A stretch of 64,000 nt of DNA from Hyphomicrobium sp. (GCF_019753045.1 NZ_JAIELN010000017.1:81556-145555), one strand, 5' to 3'. Shown: positions 1 to 8,418, numbered from the stretch's first letter. The notes: generated by a model from the letters alone, not told the origin. Made by a program: numbers and translations.

Positions 1-309
1 GCCATGAAGTCCGTAGGGCTGTTCGCCGATCGGCGCTGCAGCGGCAACGGGTTGCTTAACAGGTTGCTTGGCGCTGATGAAGGATGGCTTGGCGATCGTT
101 ATTTTCGCCTGCCAGTGATCGAATGTGCCCACTGGGCGAGCTGGGGCCGTCACCGTGGTCCATTGGCCGCTCGCCTTGGCCTTACTTGCCGGGCCAGATA
201 GATCTTGGGCCAGGGATTGGGCTTCTGACGGGGTTCCCCCGGCTAGCGACGCCAGACCGACAATCCATACGGCAACACATGCCAAACAAATGCTTCGGCG
301 CACGCACAT
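1..309 (-). CDS. Secreted protein of unknown function, 3' part cut by window edge
   Basis: This open frame of 103 codons starts at an ATG on the minus strand (309-307) and runs off the left edge without a stop. The first 30 or so residues form a signal peptide: a short arginine-containing start, a hydrophobic stretch with ACVAVWIVGLASLA, then an Ala-rich cleavage region. The visible mature part is rich in Ala, Lys and Pro and has no motif I recognise. A GGGGAG-like stretch lies about 12 bases before the ATG. It is probably a periplasmic protein; the function cannot be read from this fragment. Confidence 0.55.
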   Translation of the reverse strand, partial: MCVRRSICLACVAVWIVGLASLAGGTPSEAQSLAQDLSGPASKAKASGQWTTVTAPARPVGTFDHWQAKITIAKPSFISAKQPVKQPVAAAAPIGEQPYGLHG

Positions 310-424
310 CCCCCCGGATACTCCCCTAGCGCCCAGGACTATGGTGATTCGGATGGCGGAAAAACGTCGGGAGGCGCTGGTTGCCCAACGCCTCCCGATG
401 TTTATTCAAAGATAACGCTCAGGC

Positions 425-913
425 TCAGCTGCGGCCGAGAACCTCGAGCGAGACGCGGGCCAGGCCGGCTCCGGTCATGTTGATCTGGCGGGCAGCGCCG
501 CGCGACAGGTCGATGACGCGGCCGCCGACGAAGGGACCACGGTCATTGATGGTGACGACGACCGACTGGCCGTTCGACTGGTTCGTGACGCGAACGCGTG
601 TTCCGAACGGAAGCGTGCGGTGAGCGGCCGTCAGGCCCTCAGGGTTGAAGCGAGCGCCCGAAGCGGTCTGCTGGCCCTGCCAGTAGTAAGATGCGATGCC
701 GTGCGAACCGCCGCTGCCGCCAACCGACTTGCGGGCGGCGACTTTCTTGGTGGCCTTGCGGCCGGAAACGTGAGCGTGCTTCTGGTAGGAAGCCTTGTGG
801 TACGACGTCTTGTGGTACGTCGCCTTGTGGTGCGACGAGGCTGCCATTGCAGGGACGGTTGCTGCCGTAACCCCAGCGAACGCGAACGCGGCGATCGCAA
901 TCGTTGAACGCAT
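425..913 (-). CDS. rlpA: RlpA-like septal ring lytic transglycosylase, secreted
   Basis: The 162-residue product has a signal peptide (about residues 1-24), a His/Lys/Tyr-rich linker with YHK repeats (about 28-50), and a C-terminal double-psi beta-barrel of the RlpA family. Family motifs are clear: GIASYYW, the AAHRTLPFGT block, TINDRGPF and RVIDLSRGAA. RlpA proteins cleave glycan strands lacking stem peptides and act in daughter-cell separation; the histidine in AAHRTLP and the aspartate in NDRGP correspond to residues conserved in active members. There is no SPOR domain, so it is a short RlpA. AAGGAG stands 7 bases before the ATG. It is monocistronic by layout. Confidence 0.85.
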   Translation of the reverse strand: MRSTIAIAAFAFAGVTAATVPAMAASSHHKATYHKTSYHKASYQKHAHVSGRKATKKVAARKSVGGSGGSHGIASYYWQGQQTASGARFNPEGLTAAHRTLPFGTRVRVTNQSNGQSVVVTINDRGPFVGGRVIDLSRGAARQINMTGAGLARVSLEVLGRS

Positions 914-1434
914 AGTTCACTCCTTGTTAAAGGAGCAGCAGTGGTTCGGGTCGAATGAGCGGTTTCCCCCGCCCGCGGCACGCCACCAGGCGACCACGGG
1001 GCAACCGCTTCGGAAGCGGCACCGTCGTTAATGTTGGGAGAAAGTAGCTCTTAAGGCGAATGACCCCCTGTGACCCGTTACAGAACTCCAGAACCTGGTT
1101 CTTCCTGCTGCCCGTGCTAACTGGGGTCTCCCCCCGTTCTGGCCCGGCACAACGAGCACCCTGTGGATAAGAGGTCAACCCATGGCAGATACCACCTTTT
1201 AACCATAATCCGTAAGTTACGGAAAATTCTAAGTTATTTTGAGTGCACTTTTAGGTTGCGCGACGCCAGGTCGCAGAATTGGACGCCCGTTAAGGGAACA
1301 AAATCGTGGCGCCGGGTGGCGCCGCAAATATCTCGACCGTTCAATCCTCTAGGGCAGCGGACGGCTTTCGTTGATCCGTGTACGCCTTTTTCAATGTGTC
1401 GGCCGGTGCGTGGGACTTCGAGTGTGAGACAGAG
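914..1434. other. Intergenic region between divergent rlpA and chrA
   Basis: I find no convincing gene in this 521-base stretch. It must hold the promoters of the two divergent flanking genes. A perfect 13-base palindrome AGAACC-T-GGTTCT lies at 1090-1102. The 1180-1260 part is AT-richer than its surroundings, which fits promoter DNA. No terminator hairpin with a T-run is visible. Confidence 0.5.
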
Positions 1435-2763
1435 ATGGGCGATCACGAACCAGTGCGGGCTGGTCCAGCCGAGCCCCTAGTCAATCCATCGTTCAGCGAG
1501 GCGCTGCGTGTCTGGGCGCAGATCGGTCTGATGTCATTCGGAGGGCCGGCCGGCCAGATCGCGATGATGCATCGGGTGCTCGTCGAGCAGAAGAAATGGC
1601 TCGATGAGGCGACCTACCTGCTGGCGCTCAATTTCTGCACGCTGCTGCCGGGTCCCGAGGCTATGCAACTCGCGACGTATGCCGGCTGGAAACTGCACGG
1701 GACACGCGGCGGGTTGGCTGCCGGCCTGTTGTTCGTCGCGCCGGGTGCGCTGGTCATTCTGATGCTTGCCGCGCTTTACGCGTCGTTCGGGAACGTGCCG
1801 GTCGTCGTCACCGTGTTCACCGGGATCAAGGCGGCCGTCCTTGCCATTGTTATCGAGGCGCTGATCAGGATTGCGCGGCGATCGCTGGCGGGGCGCGTCG
1901 AGTGGTTGATCGCTGCCCTGTCGTTCGCGGCCATTTTCTTTTTCCACGTGCCGTTTCCACTGATCATCCTCGCCGCCGGGCTATTTGGCTACTGGCGGAA
2001 TGCGGCTGCGAACCAGGGCGCGGCGGCATCACCGGTTCCGGCCGTGGCGGTTCCGCTCGCTTCGACGGCGAGGGTGATCGGCATCTGGTTCGCGATCTGG
2101 ACGCTGCCGCTGTTGGCGGTGGCGTTCACATTCGGGTTCGATCACGTCCTCAGCCAGCTGGCGCTGTTCTTCTCGAAGCTGGCGGTCGTCACGTTCGGCG
2201 GCGCCTATGCGGTCCTTGCCTACATGGCTCAGCAGGTGGTCGAGGGTTATGGCTGGTTGAAGCCGGACGAGATGCTCGACGGGCTCGGGCTCGCGGAGAC
2301 AACGCCGGGCCCACTGATCCTGGTCACGGAATTCGTGGGATTTCTTGCAGCGGCCAGGCACGGCGGGGAGACATCGCTCCTCTTCGGTGTCCTCGGCGCG
2401 GCTGTCACGCTCTGGGCGACGTTCGTGCCATGCTTTCTCTACGTGTTCGCTGGCGCTCCCTACGTCGAGTGGTTGAAGTCGGCCCCGAAACTCAAGTCTT
2501 CGTTGTCGGCCATTACGGCGGCGGTGGTCGGGGTGATTTTCAACCTGTCGCTCTGGTTTTCGCTGCACGTACTCTTTCGGGACCGTTTCGAGGTGGCGGC
2601 GTGGCCGCTCCGTTTCGAGGTGCCCGAAATCACGAGCATCGATCCCGCAGCGCTGACGCTCGGCATCCTAGCCGCGATCCTCCTCTTCGTGCTGCGTGCC
2701 GGCATCGTGACCACGCTCGGCGTTTCAGCGGCTGCCTCGCTGTTGCTGGCGCTTCTCCGCTGA
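1435..2763 (+). CDS. chrA: Chromate transporter, CHR family, two-domain form
   Basis: The protein of 442 residues belongs to the CHR family, inner-membrane transporters that usually export chromate. It has the long, duplicated form: the first half carries MSFGGPAGQIAMM (about 33-45) and LLPGPEAMQLATYAGW, and the second half repeats the pattern with VVTFGGAYAVLAYMAQQ and ETTPGPLILV. About ten hydrophobic segments are visible. I chose the ATG at 1435 because family members begin shortly before the first FGG motif; an upstream start at 1378 is in frame but would add 19 non-conserved residues. It converges on the corA gene with a 2-base gap. The substrate could be another oxyanion. Confidence 0.87.
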   Translation: MGDHEPVRAGPAEPLVNPSFSEALRVWAQIGLMSFGGPAGQIAMMHRVLVEQKKWLDEATYLLALNFCTLLPGPEAMQLATYAGWKLHGTRGGLAAGLLFVAPGALVILMLAALYASFGNVPVVVTVFTGIKAAVLAIVIEALIRIARRSLAGRVEWLIAALSFAAIFFFHVPFPLIILAAGLFGYWRNAAANQGAAASPVPAVAVPLASTARVIGIWFAIWTLPLLAVAFTFGFDHVLSQLALFFSKLAVVTFGGAYAVLAYMAQQVVEGYGWLKPDEMLDGLGLAETTPGPLILVTEFVGFLAAARHGGETSLLFGVLGAAVTLWATFVPCFLYVFAGAPYVEWLKSAPKLKSSLSAITAAVVGVIFNLSLWFSLHVLFRDRFEVAAWPLRFEVPEITSIDPAALTLGILAAILLFVLRAGIVTTLGVSAAASLLLALLR

Positions 2764-2765
2764 GG

Positions 2766-3737
2766 TCAGAGCCATCCCTTTCTTTTGAAATAGAGGTAGG
2801 GGATGAGGGCTGCGAAAAACATCAGAAAGAGCGCCATGGGATAGCCCCAGGGGTGTTCGAGCTCGGGCATGTTCTTGAAGTTCATGCCGTAGATCGATGC
2901 GACCAGCGTTGGCGGCATCAGCATGACCGCCATGACCGAAAACAGCTTGATGATCTGGTTCTGCTCGGTGGAAATCATGCCGAGGGTCGCGTCGAGCAGA
3001 AAGCTCGTGCGGGCCGATAGAAAGCGCATGCTTTCCATGAGCGACAGGATATCGTGGTTGGCCGCGTCGATCCTCGCGAGCACGCGGGTGTCGTCTTTCC
3101 GCTCGCGCGCGGCGTTGGCAAAGTAGAGCGAAAGCCGATGCAGAGACATCGCACTTTCCTGAGCTCTGGACGTTATATCGCCTTCCTTGCCGACCGATTT
3201 GAGAAGGACGTCCAGGCGGCGGTTCTGGGGCCTGCGGCTCGCAGTGGTTTGCCCGAACACGAGAGGCGCCATACGTTCGACCTCATCCTGGACACGCTCG
3301 ATGAGATCGGCTTCCCGTTCGATCAGCATTTCCAACAGGCCGATCATCACGCCCGGGCCCGTTACGCAGTCGACATCGCCCTTGGCGGCTCTCGCGATGT
3401 AAATCGGAAATGCTCGCGGTTCGGCGTAGCGCACGGTGACAAGGTTGTTGCGGAAGAGGATGAAGGTGACGACGGACGTCATCGGCACGCCCTGCTCGCT
3501 GTTGTGCAGGATAATGCTCGTCATGTAGTAGGCGCCGTTCTCGGTATAGAAACGGTTCGAGGCCTCGATCTCGCGCATCTCCGATCGGGTCGGCACTTCT
3601 ATGCCGAGCGCTTTCTCGATGAACTTGTCCTCATCTTCCTTCGGGTCGATCAGGTCGATCCAGACGGCCGTCGTGATATCCCCGACAGGGCCTCGCGGTA
3701 CCAATTTCTCGCCAACTGCGTCATACACCGTGATCAT
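2766..3737 (-). CDS. corA: CorA-family divalent cation transporter
   Basis: This is a 2-TM GxN family magnesium/cobalt channel. The soluble N-terminal part fills roughly residues 1-260; the C-terminus has two membrane segments with the diagnostic YGMNF motif between them and a basic KRKGWL tail. At about 323 residues the length is normal. I start at the ATG at 3737 (protein beginning MITVYDAVGE), preceded by AAAAAGG; the longer frame to 3812 adds 25 basic residues not seen in the family. Function is magnesium uptake or homeostasis in the inner membrane. It overlaps no neighbour. Confidence 0.9.
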   Translation of the reverse strand: MITVYDAVGEKLVPRGPVGDITTAVWIDLIDPKEDEDKFIEKALGIEVPTRSEMREIEASNRFYTENGAYYMTSIILHNSEQGVPMTSVVTFILFRNNLVTVRYAEPRAFPIYIARAAKGDVDCVTGPGVMIGLLEMLIEREADLIERVQDEVERMAPLVFGQTTASRRPQNRRLDVLLKSVGKEGDITSRAQESAMSLHRLSLYFANAARERKDDTRVLARIDAANHDILSLMESMRFLSARTSFLLDATLGMISTEQNQIIKLFSVMAVMLMPPTLVASIYGMNFKNMPELEHPWGYPMALFLMFFAALIPYLYFKRKGWL

Positions 3738-3919
3738 TATGCGTAGACCTTTTTGGATTCGCGTATCTCTCAATTGCCGGCGGCCCGGCGGCTGGATCGG
3801 CCGTCCAGCCATTTCACGTCGTTAAGCGCCCGACAATCCCGTAAGGTCTAAGCTTGGTGGATGAGGTCTGTTGCAGCGAGACGCACTAAGTGTGACAATT
3901 CAGTCTCAAAGGAGGCTAC

Positions 3920-4231
3920 ATGGCTCTACGATTGGTCGTTGGGATCGGTGGCGGCGTCGCGCTCTTAGCCGCGGCGTTGGCGCTCCCCGCGGAGGCGAAG
4001 ATCGCGTGCAAGAAGGGTTATCAGCAGGTGCAGGGCACGTGGATGGCGACGCCTTATTGCCAGGACCAGTACGTCGCGCAGGTAGCGCACGACTACGGGT
4101 TTAGCGCTTCGCCCGACAGGGTTCGCAATGACCCGTTGTTCAAGCAACACCTTTGCCGGTTCATCGGACAGGACATCCGTATCAAGGAGTCGTGCGACCA
4201 GGCCATCCCGTCGGTGCGCGGACGCTTTTAG
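3920..4231 (+). CDS. Small secreted cysteine-containing protein, unknown
   Basis: A 103-residue protein with a clear signal peptide (residues 1-26, ending PAEA) and a mature part with four cysteines (in KIACKKGY, TPYCQDQY, HLCRFIGQD and KESCDQ), compatible with two disulfides in the periplasm. AAAGGAGG stands 5 bases before the ATG, an almost ideal ribosome binding site, so I regard the gene as real and well translated. I do not recognise the family beyond small hypothetical secreted proteins of Hyphomicrobiales. A hairpin terminator follows at 4251. Confidence 0.75.
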   Translation: MALRLVVGIGGGVALLAAALALPAEAKIACKKGYQQVQGTWMATPYCQDQYVAQVAHDYGFSASPDRVRNDPLFKQHLCRFIGQDIRIKESCDQAIPSVRGRF

Positions 4232-4250
4232 TGAGAGCCAGGATTCGGTG

Positions 4251-4295
4251 TGATGTGGTGATCATCGCTTCAATCGCGACGATCACCGGCATCAG
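4251..4295. terminator. Bidirectional hairpin between convergent genes
   Basis: Twelve-base arms 4257-4268 and 4276-4287 pair with one mismatch around a 7-base loop, and flanking TGATG/CATCA can extend the stem. It lies between the ends of the small secreted gene (+) and the bactofilin gene (-). There is no strong T-run, so termination efficiency is uncertain. Confidence 0.5.
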
Positions 4296-4309
4296 ATGCG
4301 GACCCAATC

Positions 4310-4804
4310 TCAGGCGAGGTCGGGCGTGACCTCGCCAACATCCTTGGCGCGGCGGACGCTGCCGTCGAATTGCGCACCTTCGTCAATCGAGAGCGTCTGC
4401 TTGACGATGTCGCCATCGACACGCGATGTCGCGTTGAGGTTCACCGAGCTGCCTTTGAGGGCGCCGCTGACCTCACCTTGCACCGTGATGGTACGCGCCG
4501 TGATGGTGCCTACAACACTTCCCGTTTCGCCGACGGTTACCGCTTCGCCATGCACATCGCCCTGGATGTGTCCGGCAATGAGAAGCGAGCCTTTGGTCTT
4601 GATGACGAGCTGCTGACCGGAAATCGTGATGTCCTGCCCGAGGACCGAAGTCGGTGCGTCGATCACGGGGCTCGATTGCTGAAGCGGGGAGCCGAAAAGC
4701 GGTGGAGCGGGAGTTTTCGCCTGTGGTATCGGCGGCTGTTGCGGTGTGAGTGTCTTGACTGGCTCAGGGCCACGAATATCCGGCGTCGCTACGCGGTTGA
4801 ACAT
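4310..4804 (-). CDS. Bactofilin (polymer-forming cytoskeletal protein)
   Basis: The 164-residue product has a disordered Pro/Gln-rich N-terminus (about 1-50) and then a bactofilin beta-helix core of repeated short strands: VLGQDITISGQQLVIKT, GSLLIAGHIQGDVHGE, AVTVGETGSVVGTI and following turns. Bactofilins self-assemble into filaments without nucleotide and act as scaffolds, often for cell-wall enzymes. The neighbours (RlpA and the polysaccharide deacetylase) fit an envelope role but are not in an operon with it. A second, different bactofilin lies at 38756-39289. Confidence 0.88.
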   Translation of the reverse strand: MFNRVATPDIRGPEPVKTLTPQQPPIPQAKTPAPPLFGSPLQQSSPVIDAPTSVLGQDITISGQQLVIKTKGSLLIAGHIQGDVHGEAVTVGETGSVVGTITARTITVQGEVSGALKGSSVNLNATSRVDGDIVKQTLSIDEGAQFDGSVRRAKDVGEVTPDLA

Positions 4805-5029
4805 CTACTACCCCCAAAAAAAGAACTGCTATCGCCCGTCCCGCTACCGCAGCCTAATCACTGTACTTGGGGTACATTATGGCCAAGTTGGCATATGTTC
4901 CAGCCTAGTTTCACCGCGCTGCGAAAAACCTTTTTTGCGGAAGATTATTAACGTCACGCTTTGCCCAAAAAGCGAGCGGGCCGCCTCGTCGACGGCCCGC
5001 GCAAAATCATTTCCGATCGCCAGCGAGTG

Positions 5030-5356
5030 CTATCTGTACAGGTCTACGAACGGCGCAACGATGTGCTTGCCGTGACGGTCCTTGTAGACATGCACGAAAG
5101 GTGCATCGACTACGGTTCTGCGGCCGCTTTCTACGCGCGTGAACGGCGCATGCACGACATGGCGACCACGATGGCGGTCATAGCGATGCTGATGCCGATA
5201 GCGACGGTCGTCGCCGCGGTAATCTACTTGAATGTGCCTTGTGGATGCTTCGCCTGCGGGCTTCGCGACCGTCATCGCGTTTGCTGCCGATACGGACAGC
5301 GCGACCGAGCCCAGTATCGCGGCAATGGTTAGCGCCGGGCCGAAAAATGCCGTCAT
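5030..5356 (-). CDS. Small secreted His/Arg-rich protein with three APF repeats
   Basis: The 108-residue protein has a signal peptide (residues 1-27, ending SAANA), then a His/Arg/Tyr-rich stretch, then three copies of a short unit containing APF followed by a valine or leucine two to three residues on: VVHAPFTRV, VVDAPFVHV and IVAPFVDLY. Such APF-repeat proteins are, from memory, common as small periplasmic proteins in Hyphomicrobiales, without known function. No good Shine-Dalgarno is seen next to the ATG. I take it as real because of the signal peptide and the internal repeats. Confidence 0.65.
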   Translation of the reverse strand: MTAFFGPALTIAAILGSVALSVSAANAMTVAKPAGEASTRHIQVDYRGDDRRYRHQHRYDRHRGRHVVHAPFTRVESGRRTVVDAPFVHVYKDRHGKHIVAPFVDLYR

Positions 5357-5579
5357 CAGATACTCACTTCATTTCTGTTTGTAGGTCATTGAAATTAGGG
5401 ACCATTCCTCACGAGTTCAACTCAGGTGCGACAAATGTCCGACTCATGCAACACTTATGCTGAACAAGAGCCTGGGTAGTGAAGCCGGAAAGCGACGTGC
5501 TCGTCTCAATTTTTCTGCGACGGGCTGCTGCCGCCATTGGAGTCTGCTAGGTTCCGTTAATAAAATAAGGGAGGACAAC

Positions 5580-6968
5580 ATGTTCGTTTGCCGGGTGGCG
5601 CTCTTATTTGGTCTGACGGCACTTTCCGCCGTCCCCGTCGCCTATGCAGCGGATGAAGCAGCCTGTCCTCGCGCGGGTACGCTTGGGGTATCCCGCACCG
5701 TTGAAATCGATACGACCGGCGGTCCAGGCTTCGGCATGGACAACTACAAGGCCTACGACTTTCTGCAGGACAAGGAAGTCATCCTGACCTTCGATGACGG
5801 TCCGCAGAAGTACACGACGGAAGCCGTGCTGAAGGCGCTGGGCGATGAATGCGTGAAGGCGACTTTTTTCTCGATCGGAAAGATGGCGCTCGGATATCCC
5901 GAGATCATCCGCGAAGTCGCCAAAGCCGGACACACGGTCGGCACGCACACGTGGAGCCACAAGTCGATCGCCAAGCTCAAGACATTCGACGAAGGTAAGG
6001 ACGAGATCGAGCGCGGCGTCAGCGCGGTTCATCGCGCCGTCGGCGGCCCGGTCGCGCCGTTCTTCCGCTTTCCAACTCTCGCCGACACGCCCGAGGCCGT
6101 CGCCTATCTCGGCAAACGCAACATCGCAATGTTCTCGACCGACATCGATAGCTTCGATTTCAAACCGCAGACGGCCGATCACCTTGTGAAGTCGCTGATG
6201 CAGAAGATCGACAAGAGGGGCAAGGGCATCCTCTTGATGCATGACATTCACAAGACGACGGCGAAGGCCGTGCCGATGATCCTCGCCCAGCTCAAGGCGA
6301 AGGGATACAAAATCGTCCACATGACGGCGAAGGCCCCGCTGACGACGGTTGCGGAATACGATCAAGCCATCGAGAAGGAAGCCAAGGGCTTGCCGCAGGT
6401 CGGCGCCGAGCGGCCGGTGTCGAGCATCGTCAAGACGATCGATGGGCCAGCGCCGGCGCCTGAGTCTGCTTCGAACAGTGGAGAGCCCGAAGGACTGCCG
6501 GCTCCTCCTACTCCTGAAGCCCCAACGACTACGGGGGCCGCAGCTCCGGCTGCTGGTGCCGCGACGCCAGCGGCTCAGGCATCGCCGCCGCTTCCGGCAT
6601 TTCCGACAACGCCTTCGGAACCGCCGTCCAATCCGGCTCCGGGCAAGCAGTCGGCGGTTGAGCCGATGAAGTCCATCGCCGAGCCGTCGTCGCCGCCGTC
6701 TCCGAATGGCCCGGTCGTCACGGCGACTGGCAGTCTTCCGGCGGCCGGCACCGCAGCTGCTTCGCCGACGCACACTGCGGCTGTGCACTTGCAGTCGGAG
6801 ACGCCGTCTCCGGTCAAAACCGTTTCCGCGGCAGAGGCGCAGGAGACCGCGACGGCGAATGCCGCTCCCGCTGCACCTATGATGCCGGTCGAGACGGGGC
6901 CGGAGCAGCCGAAGAAATCGATATCACAGCGCGTGAAGGAAGCTTGGGAATACTGGTTCGGGCAATGA
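5580..6968 (+). CDS. Secreted polysaccharide deacetylase, NodB family
   Basis: A 463-residue protein: signal peptide (1-23), NodB catalytic domain (about 65-270) and a long Pro/Ala/Ser-rich tail (about 290-440), ending in a basic amphipathic segment. All carbohydrate esterase 4 motifs are visible: TFDDGP (70-75), HTWSH (123-127), FFRFP, a DIDSFDF block and LLMHDIH. The enzyme family removes acetyl groups from N-acetylglucosamine in peptidoglycan, chitin or exopolysaccharide; the substrate here is unknown. The ATG at 5580 has AAGGGAGG 5 bases upstream; the longer frame starting at 5457 would spoil the signal peptide. A palindromic repeat and an intrinsic terminator follow the stop. Confidence 0.88.
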   Translation: MFVCRVALLFGLTALSAVPVAYAADEAACPRAGTLGVSRTVEIDTTGGPGFGMDNYKAYDFLQDKEVILTFDDGPQKYTTEAVLKALGDECVKATFFSIGKMALGYPEIIREVAKAGHTVGTHTWSHKSIAKLKTFDEGKDEIERGVSAVHRAVGGPVAPFFRFPTLADTPEAVAYLGKRNIAMFSTDIDSFDFKPQTADHLVKSLMQKIDKRGKGILLMHDIHKTTAKAVPMILAQLKAKGYKIVHMTAKAPLTTVAEYDQAIEKEAKGLPQVGAERPVSSIVKTIDGPAPAPESASNSGEPEGLPAPPTPEAPTTTGAAAPAAGAATPAAQASPPLPAFPTTPSEPPSNPAPGKQSAVEPMKSIAEPSSPPSPNGPVVTATGSLPAAGTAAASPTHTAAVHLQSETPSPVKTVSAAEAQETATANAAPAAPMMPVETGPEQPKKSISQRVKEAWEYWFGQ

Positions 6969-6976
6969 AGCCGATT

Positions 6977-7017
6977 GGTGCTGCCGACTCTTCTTCGTCG
7001 AGCCGGCCGGCAGCGCC
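6977..7017 (+). repeat. Palindromic REP-like element, copy 1
   Basis: Outer arms 6977-6986 and 7008-7017 pair over 10 bases with one T-G wobble. Between them lies the family signature GACTC ... GAGCCGG. It begins 9 bases after the stop of the deacetylase gene. The inner stem is short here, so this is a divergent copy. Confidence 0.55.
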
Positions 7018-7025
7018 GAAAGCAC

Positions 7026-7063
7026 AAAAAAGAAATGGGCGGCGATGCCACCCATTTCTTTTT
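7026..7063 (+). terminator. Rho-independent terminator of the deacetylase gene
   Basis: The stem AAAAAGAAATGGG pairs with CCCATTTCTTTTT around an 11-base loop, ending in a T-run. It is symmetric and could work on both strands. It lies about 60 bases after the deacetylase stop. Confidence 0.85.
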
Positions 7064-7410
7064 GGACGCCCTGTTAGGCCCCCCCGGGCCCGCCGCAAAC
7101 CAAGTGTTGTGGCCTAAGCGCAAGACAGCGCAGTGGCTTATCCTTGGGCGTTCGCTACGGCCGACGCTGATGATCGACGTGTAGCGTTTCCGGCATTAAG
7201 TGGGACTAAACCCATCCCCCAGTCGATCCCCCGATCGGCTGCCCACTTCACGCAAAGCTATGTGAGGTGCGGCGCTTCTTCCAGACAAAACGAATCGTCT
7301 TGCTCTGAATTCAAGCAGGTGTGGCGTTCTGGATACAACTCAATGTTTTATCAGTGTGCAGTGCATATTGCTGTGGATTGGCTCGCCATGGAGCGTTTCC
7401 GAAAAACAGA
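7064..7410. other. Intergenic stretch without a recognisable gene
   Basis: Between two terminators facing inward or outward I see only short frames with atypical composition. The 7290-7390 part is AT-richer than the rest. I assign no gene here. Confidence 0.4.
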
Positions 7411-7437
7411 AAGGGCCGCTCCCGAAAGAGCGGCCCC
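7402..7437 (-). terminator. Rho-independent terminator for the minus strand
   Basis: Read on the minus strand, GGGGCCGCTC pairs with GAGCGGCCC-type bases around TTTCGG and is followed by TTTCTGTTTTT. It stands about 50 bases beyond the stop of the 25-codon ORF at 7484-7561 and probably ends that transcript. Confidence 0.7.
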
Positions 7438-7483
7438 GTGAGATCATCATTCTGAGCGGAGTGCAATGTCTACCGCTTAGGTC

Positions 7484-7561
7484 TCAGATGCGCTCCAGGA
7501 GAGTTCCGGATGCAAGCCTGAGCGACCACGACATCGTCCGCTTCAAGACCCCACTAGACAT
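7484..7561 (-). CDS. Candidate micro-protein, 25 residues
   Basis: The ATG at 7561 is preceded by GAGGAGGTGATCCG, an almost perfect complement to the 16S rRNA tail, at ideal spacing. The frame encodes MSSGVLKRTMSWSLRLASGT plus LLERI and ends at TGA. A minus-strand intrinsic terminator follows about 50 bases later, so the unit resembles a short independent mRNA. The product is basic and amphipathic, with no family I know. It could equally be a leader peptide. The upstream gene at 7664 is on the same strand 100 bases away, so co-transcription is possible. Confidence 0.5.
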   Translation of the reverse strand: MSSGVLKRTMSWSLRLASGTLLERI

Positions 7562-7663
7562 CGGATCACCTCCTCTCGGTTGTCGAAAGATGACGTTAAG
7601 CTGGCACTGTTTGCCGGCTTTGAAAAGGGGCATGCGACGATACTGCCAGCGTTGCGGCGTTCT

Positions 7664-7948
7664 CTAGTTCCATCGAGGCTGCGTGATAAGCAGCATGAGG
7701 ACGAATAGCGCGGCGGCGATAGCCGGAAGGGCGAGAACAGCCAGCACCGCATTCGCTGGCCCACGGCGATCCTTGGTCTTGAGGCTGTAGCCCACGGCGA
7801 TGATCGCACTGATGCCGCCTAGCACGCTCAACCAAAGCATGATGTTGAAGGACGATACCGAGCCGTCGGCGATGCCGGCGACGAAGAAGTAAAGTGCGAG
7901 AAATAGCGCGGCAATGTCGACCAACAGGAAGGTTCGAAAAGCGAGCAT
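7664..7948 (-). CDS. Small inner-membrane protein, unknown
   Basis: The 94-residue product is almost entirely hydrophobic, with three membrane helices (about 4-24, 32-53 and 68-90) joined by a short charged loop KTKDRRGP. I chose the ATG at 7948; the frame also extends to a TTG at 8011 that overlaps the upstream stop, but the added 21 residues are polar and not conserved-looking. It lies downstream of the 136-residue membrane protein and the two are probably co-transcribed. I do not recognise the family. Confidence 0.65.
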   Translation of the reverse strand: MLAFRTFLLVDIAALFLALYFFVAGIADGSVSSFNIMLWLSVLGGISAIIAVGYSLKTKDRRGPANAVLAVLALPAIAAALFVLMLLITQPRWN

Positions 7949-8007
7949 GGGAAATCCATTGAGCTGAAGTTTGCAGCGGTTGGCGGGTATTTCTGCGTGG
8001 CGCGCGG

Positions 8008-8418
8008 TCAATCACTGCGCCTGCGCATTTCCATCGCTCGCCCAAAGCCTGCGAGAAGCGTTCCGAGAGCGAAGAGGGCAAGGACGACGAGTTGAAGATT
8101 GTCTTCAACGCCTTCCTTATCGATCATGTAGTCAGAGATATTGGCGTCAGCCGTCTTGAACCTGTCGAGGATTTTCTCGCGTTCCGCTTCGGCTTCCTTG
8201 ATCCTGTCGGCGGGGGCGTTCAACGTCTGCAGGAGAGCGATTTGATTGTCTTGAACCGCCTTGATCTGCACTTGCGCCGATTGCTGAATGCTAAAGGTTG
8301 CGAGCCGCCATTCGATCTGGCGCTTCAATGGATCGAGATAAAACATTTGCGTTGCCGTCGCCCCGAGCAGCAAGACGATCCCGAACAGTTCGCCGAGTTG
8401 GTATCCCTTGAAGCCCAT
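8008..8418 (-). CDS. Membrane protein with coiled coil between two membrane helices
   Basis: This 136-residue protein has an N-terminal membrane helix (about 8-27), a predicted coiled coil of roughly 70 residues rich in Gln, Ala, Glu and Lys, and a second membrane helix near the C-terminus (VVLALFALGTLLAGFG) followed by a basic tail. The layout suggests a hairpin with the coiled coil on one side of the membrane. A G-rich ribosome binding site (CGGGGGGACC) precedes the ATG. Family and function are unknown to me; it seems to form an operon with the 94-residue membrane protein. Confidence 0.68.
   Translation of the reverse strand: MGFKGYQLGELFGIVLLLGATATQMFYLDPLKRQIEWRLATFSIQQSAQVQIKAVQDNQIALLQTLNAPADRIKEAEAEREKILDRFKTADANISDYMIDKEGVEDNLQLVVLALFALGTLLAGFGRAMEMRRRSD

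Noticed and set aside
1902..3020. Plus-strand frame overlapping chrA and the end of corA
   Set aside because: It spans the end of chrA and runs antisense to corA; the product is Arg/Gly-rich without motifs.
5604..6788. Long minus-strand frame opposite the polysaccharide deacetylase
   Set aside because: Arg-dominated low-complexity product; the plus strand has a clear NodB domain and signal peptide.
7562..7577. Sequence GGATCACCTCCTCTCGG looks like a 16S rRNA 3' end
   Set aside because: No rRNA sequence precedes it; it is simply a perfect Shine-Dalgarno on the minus strand before the 25-codon ORF.
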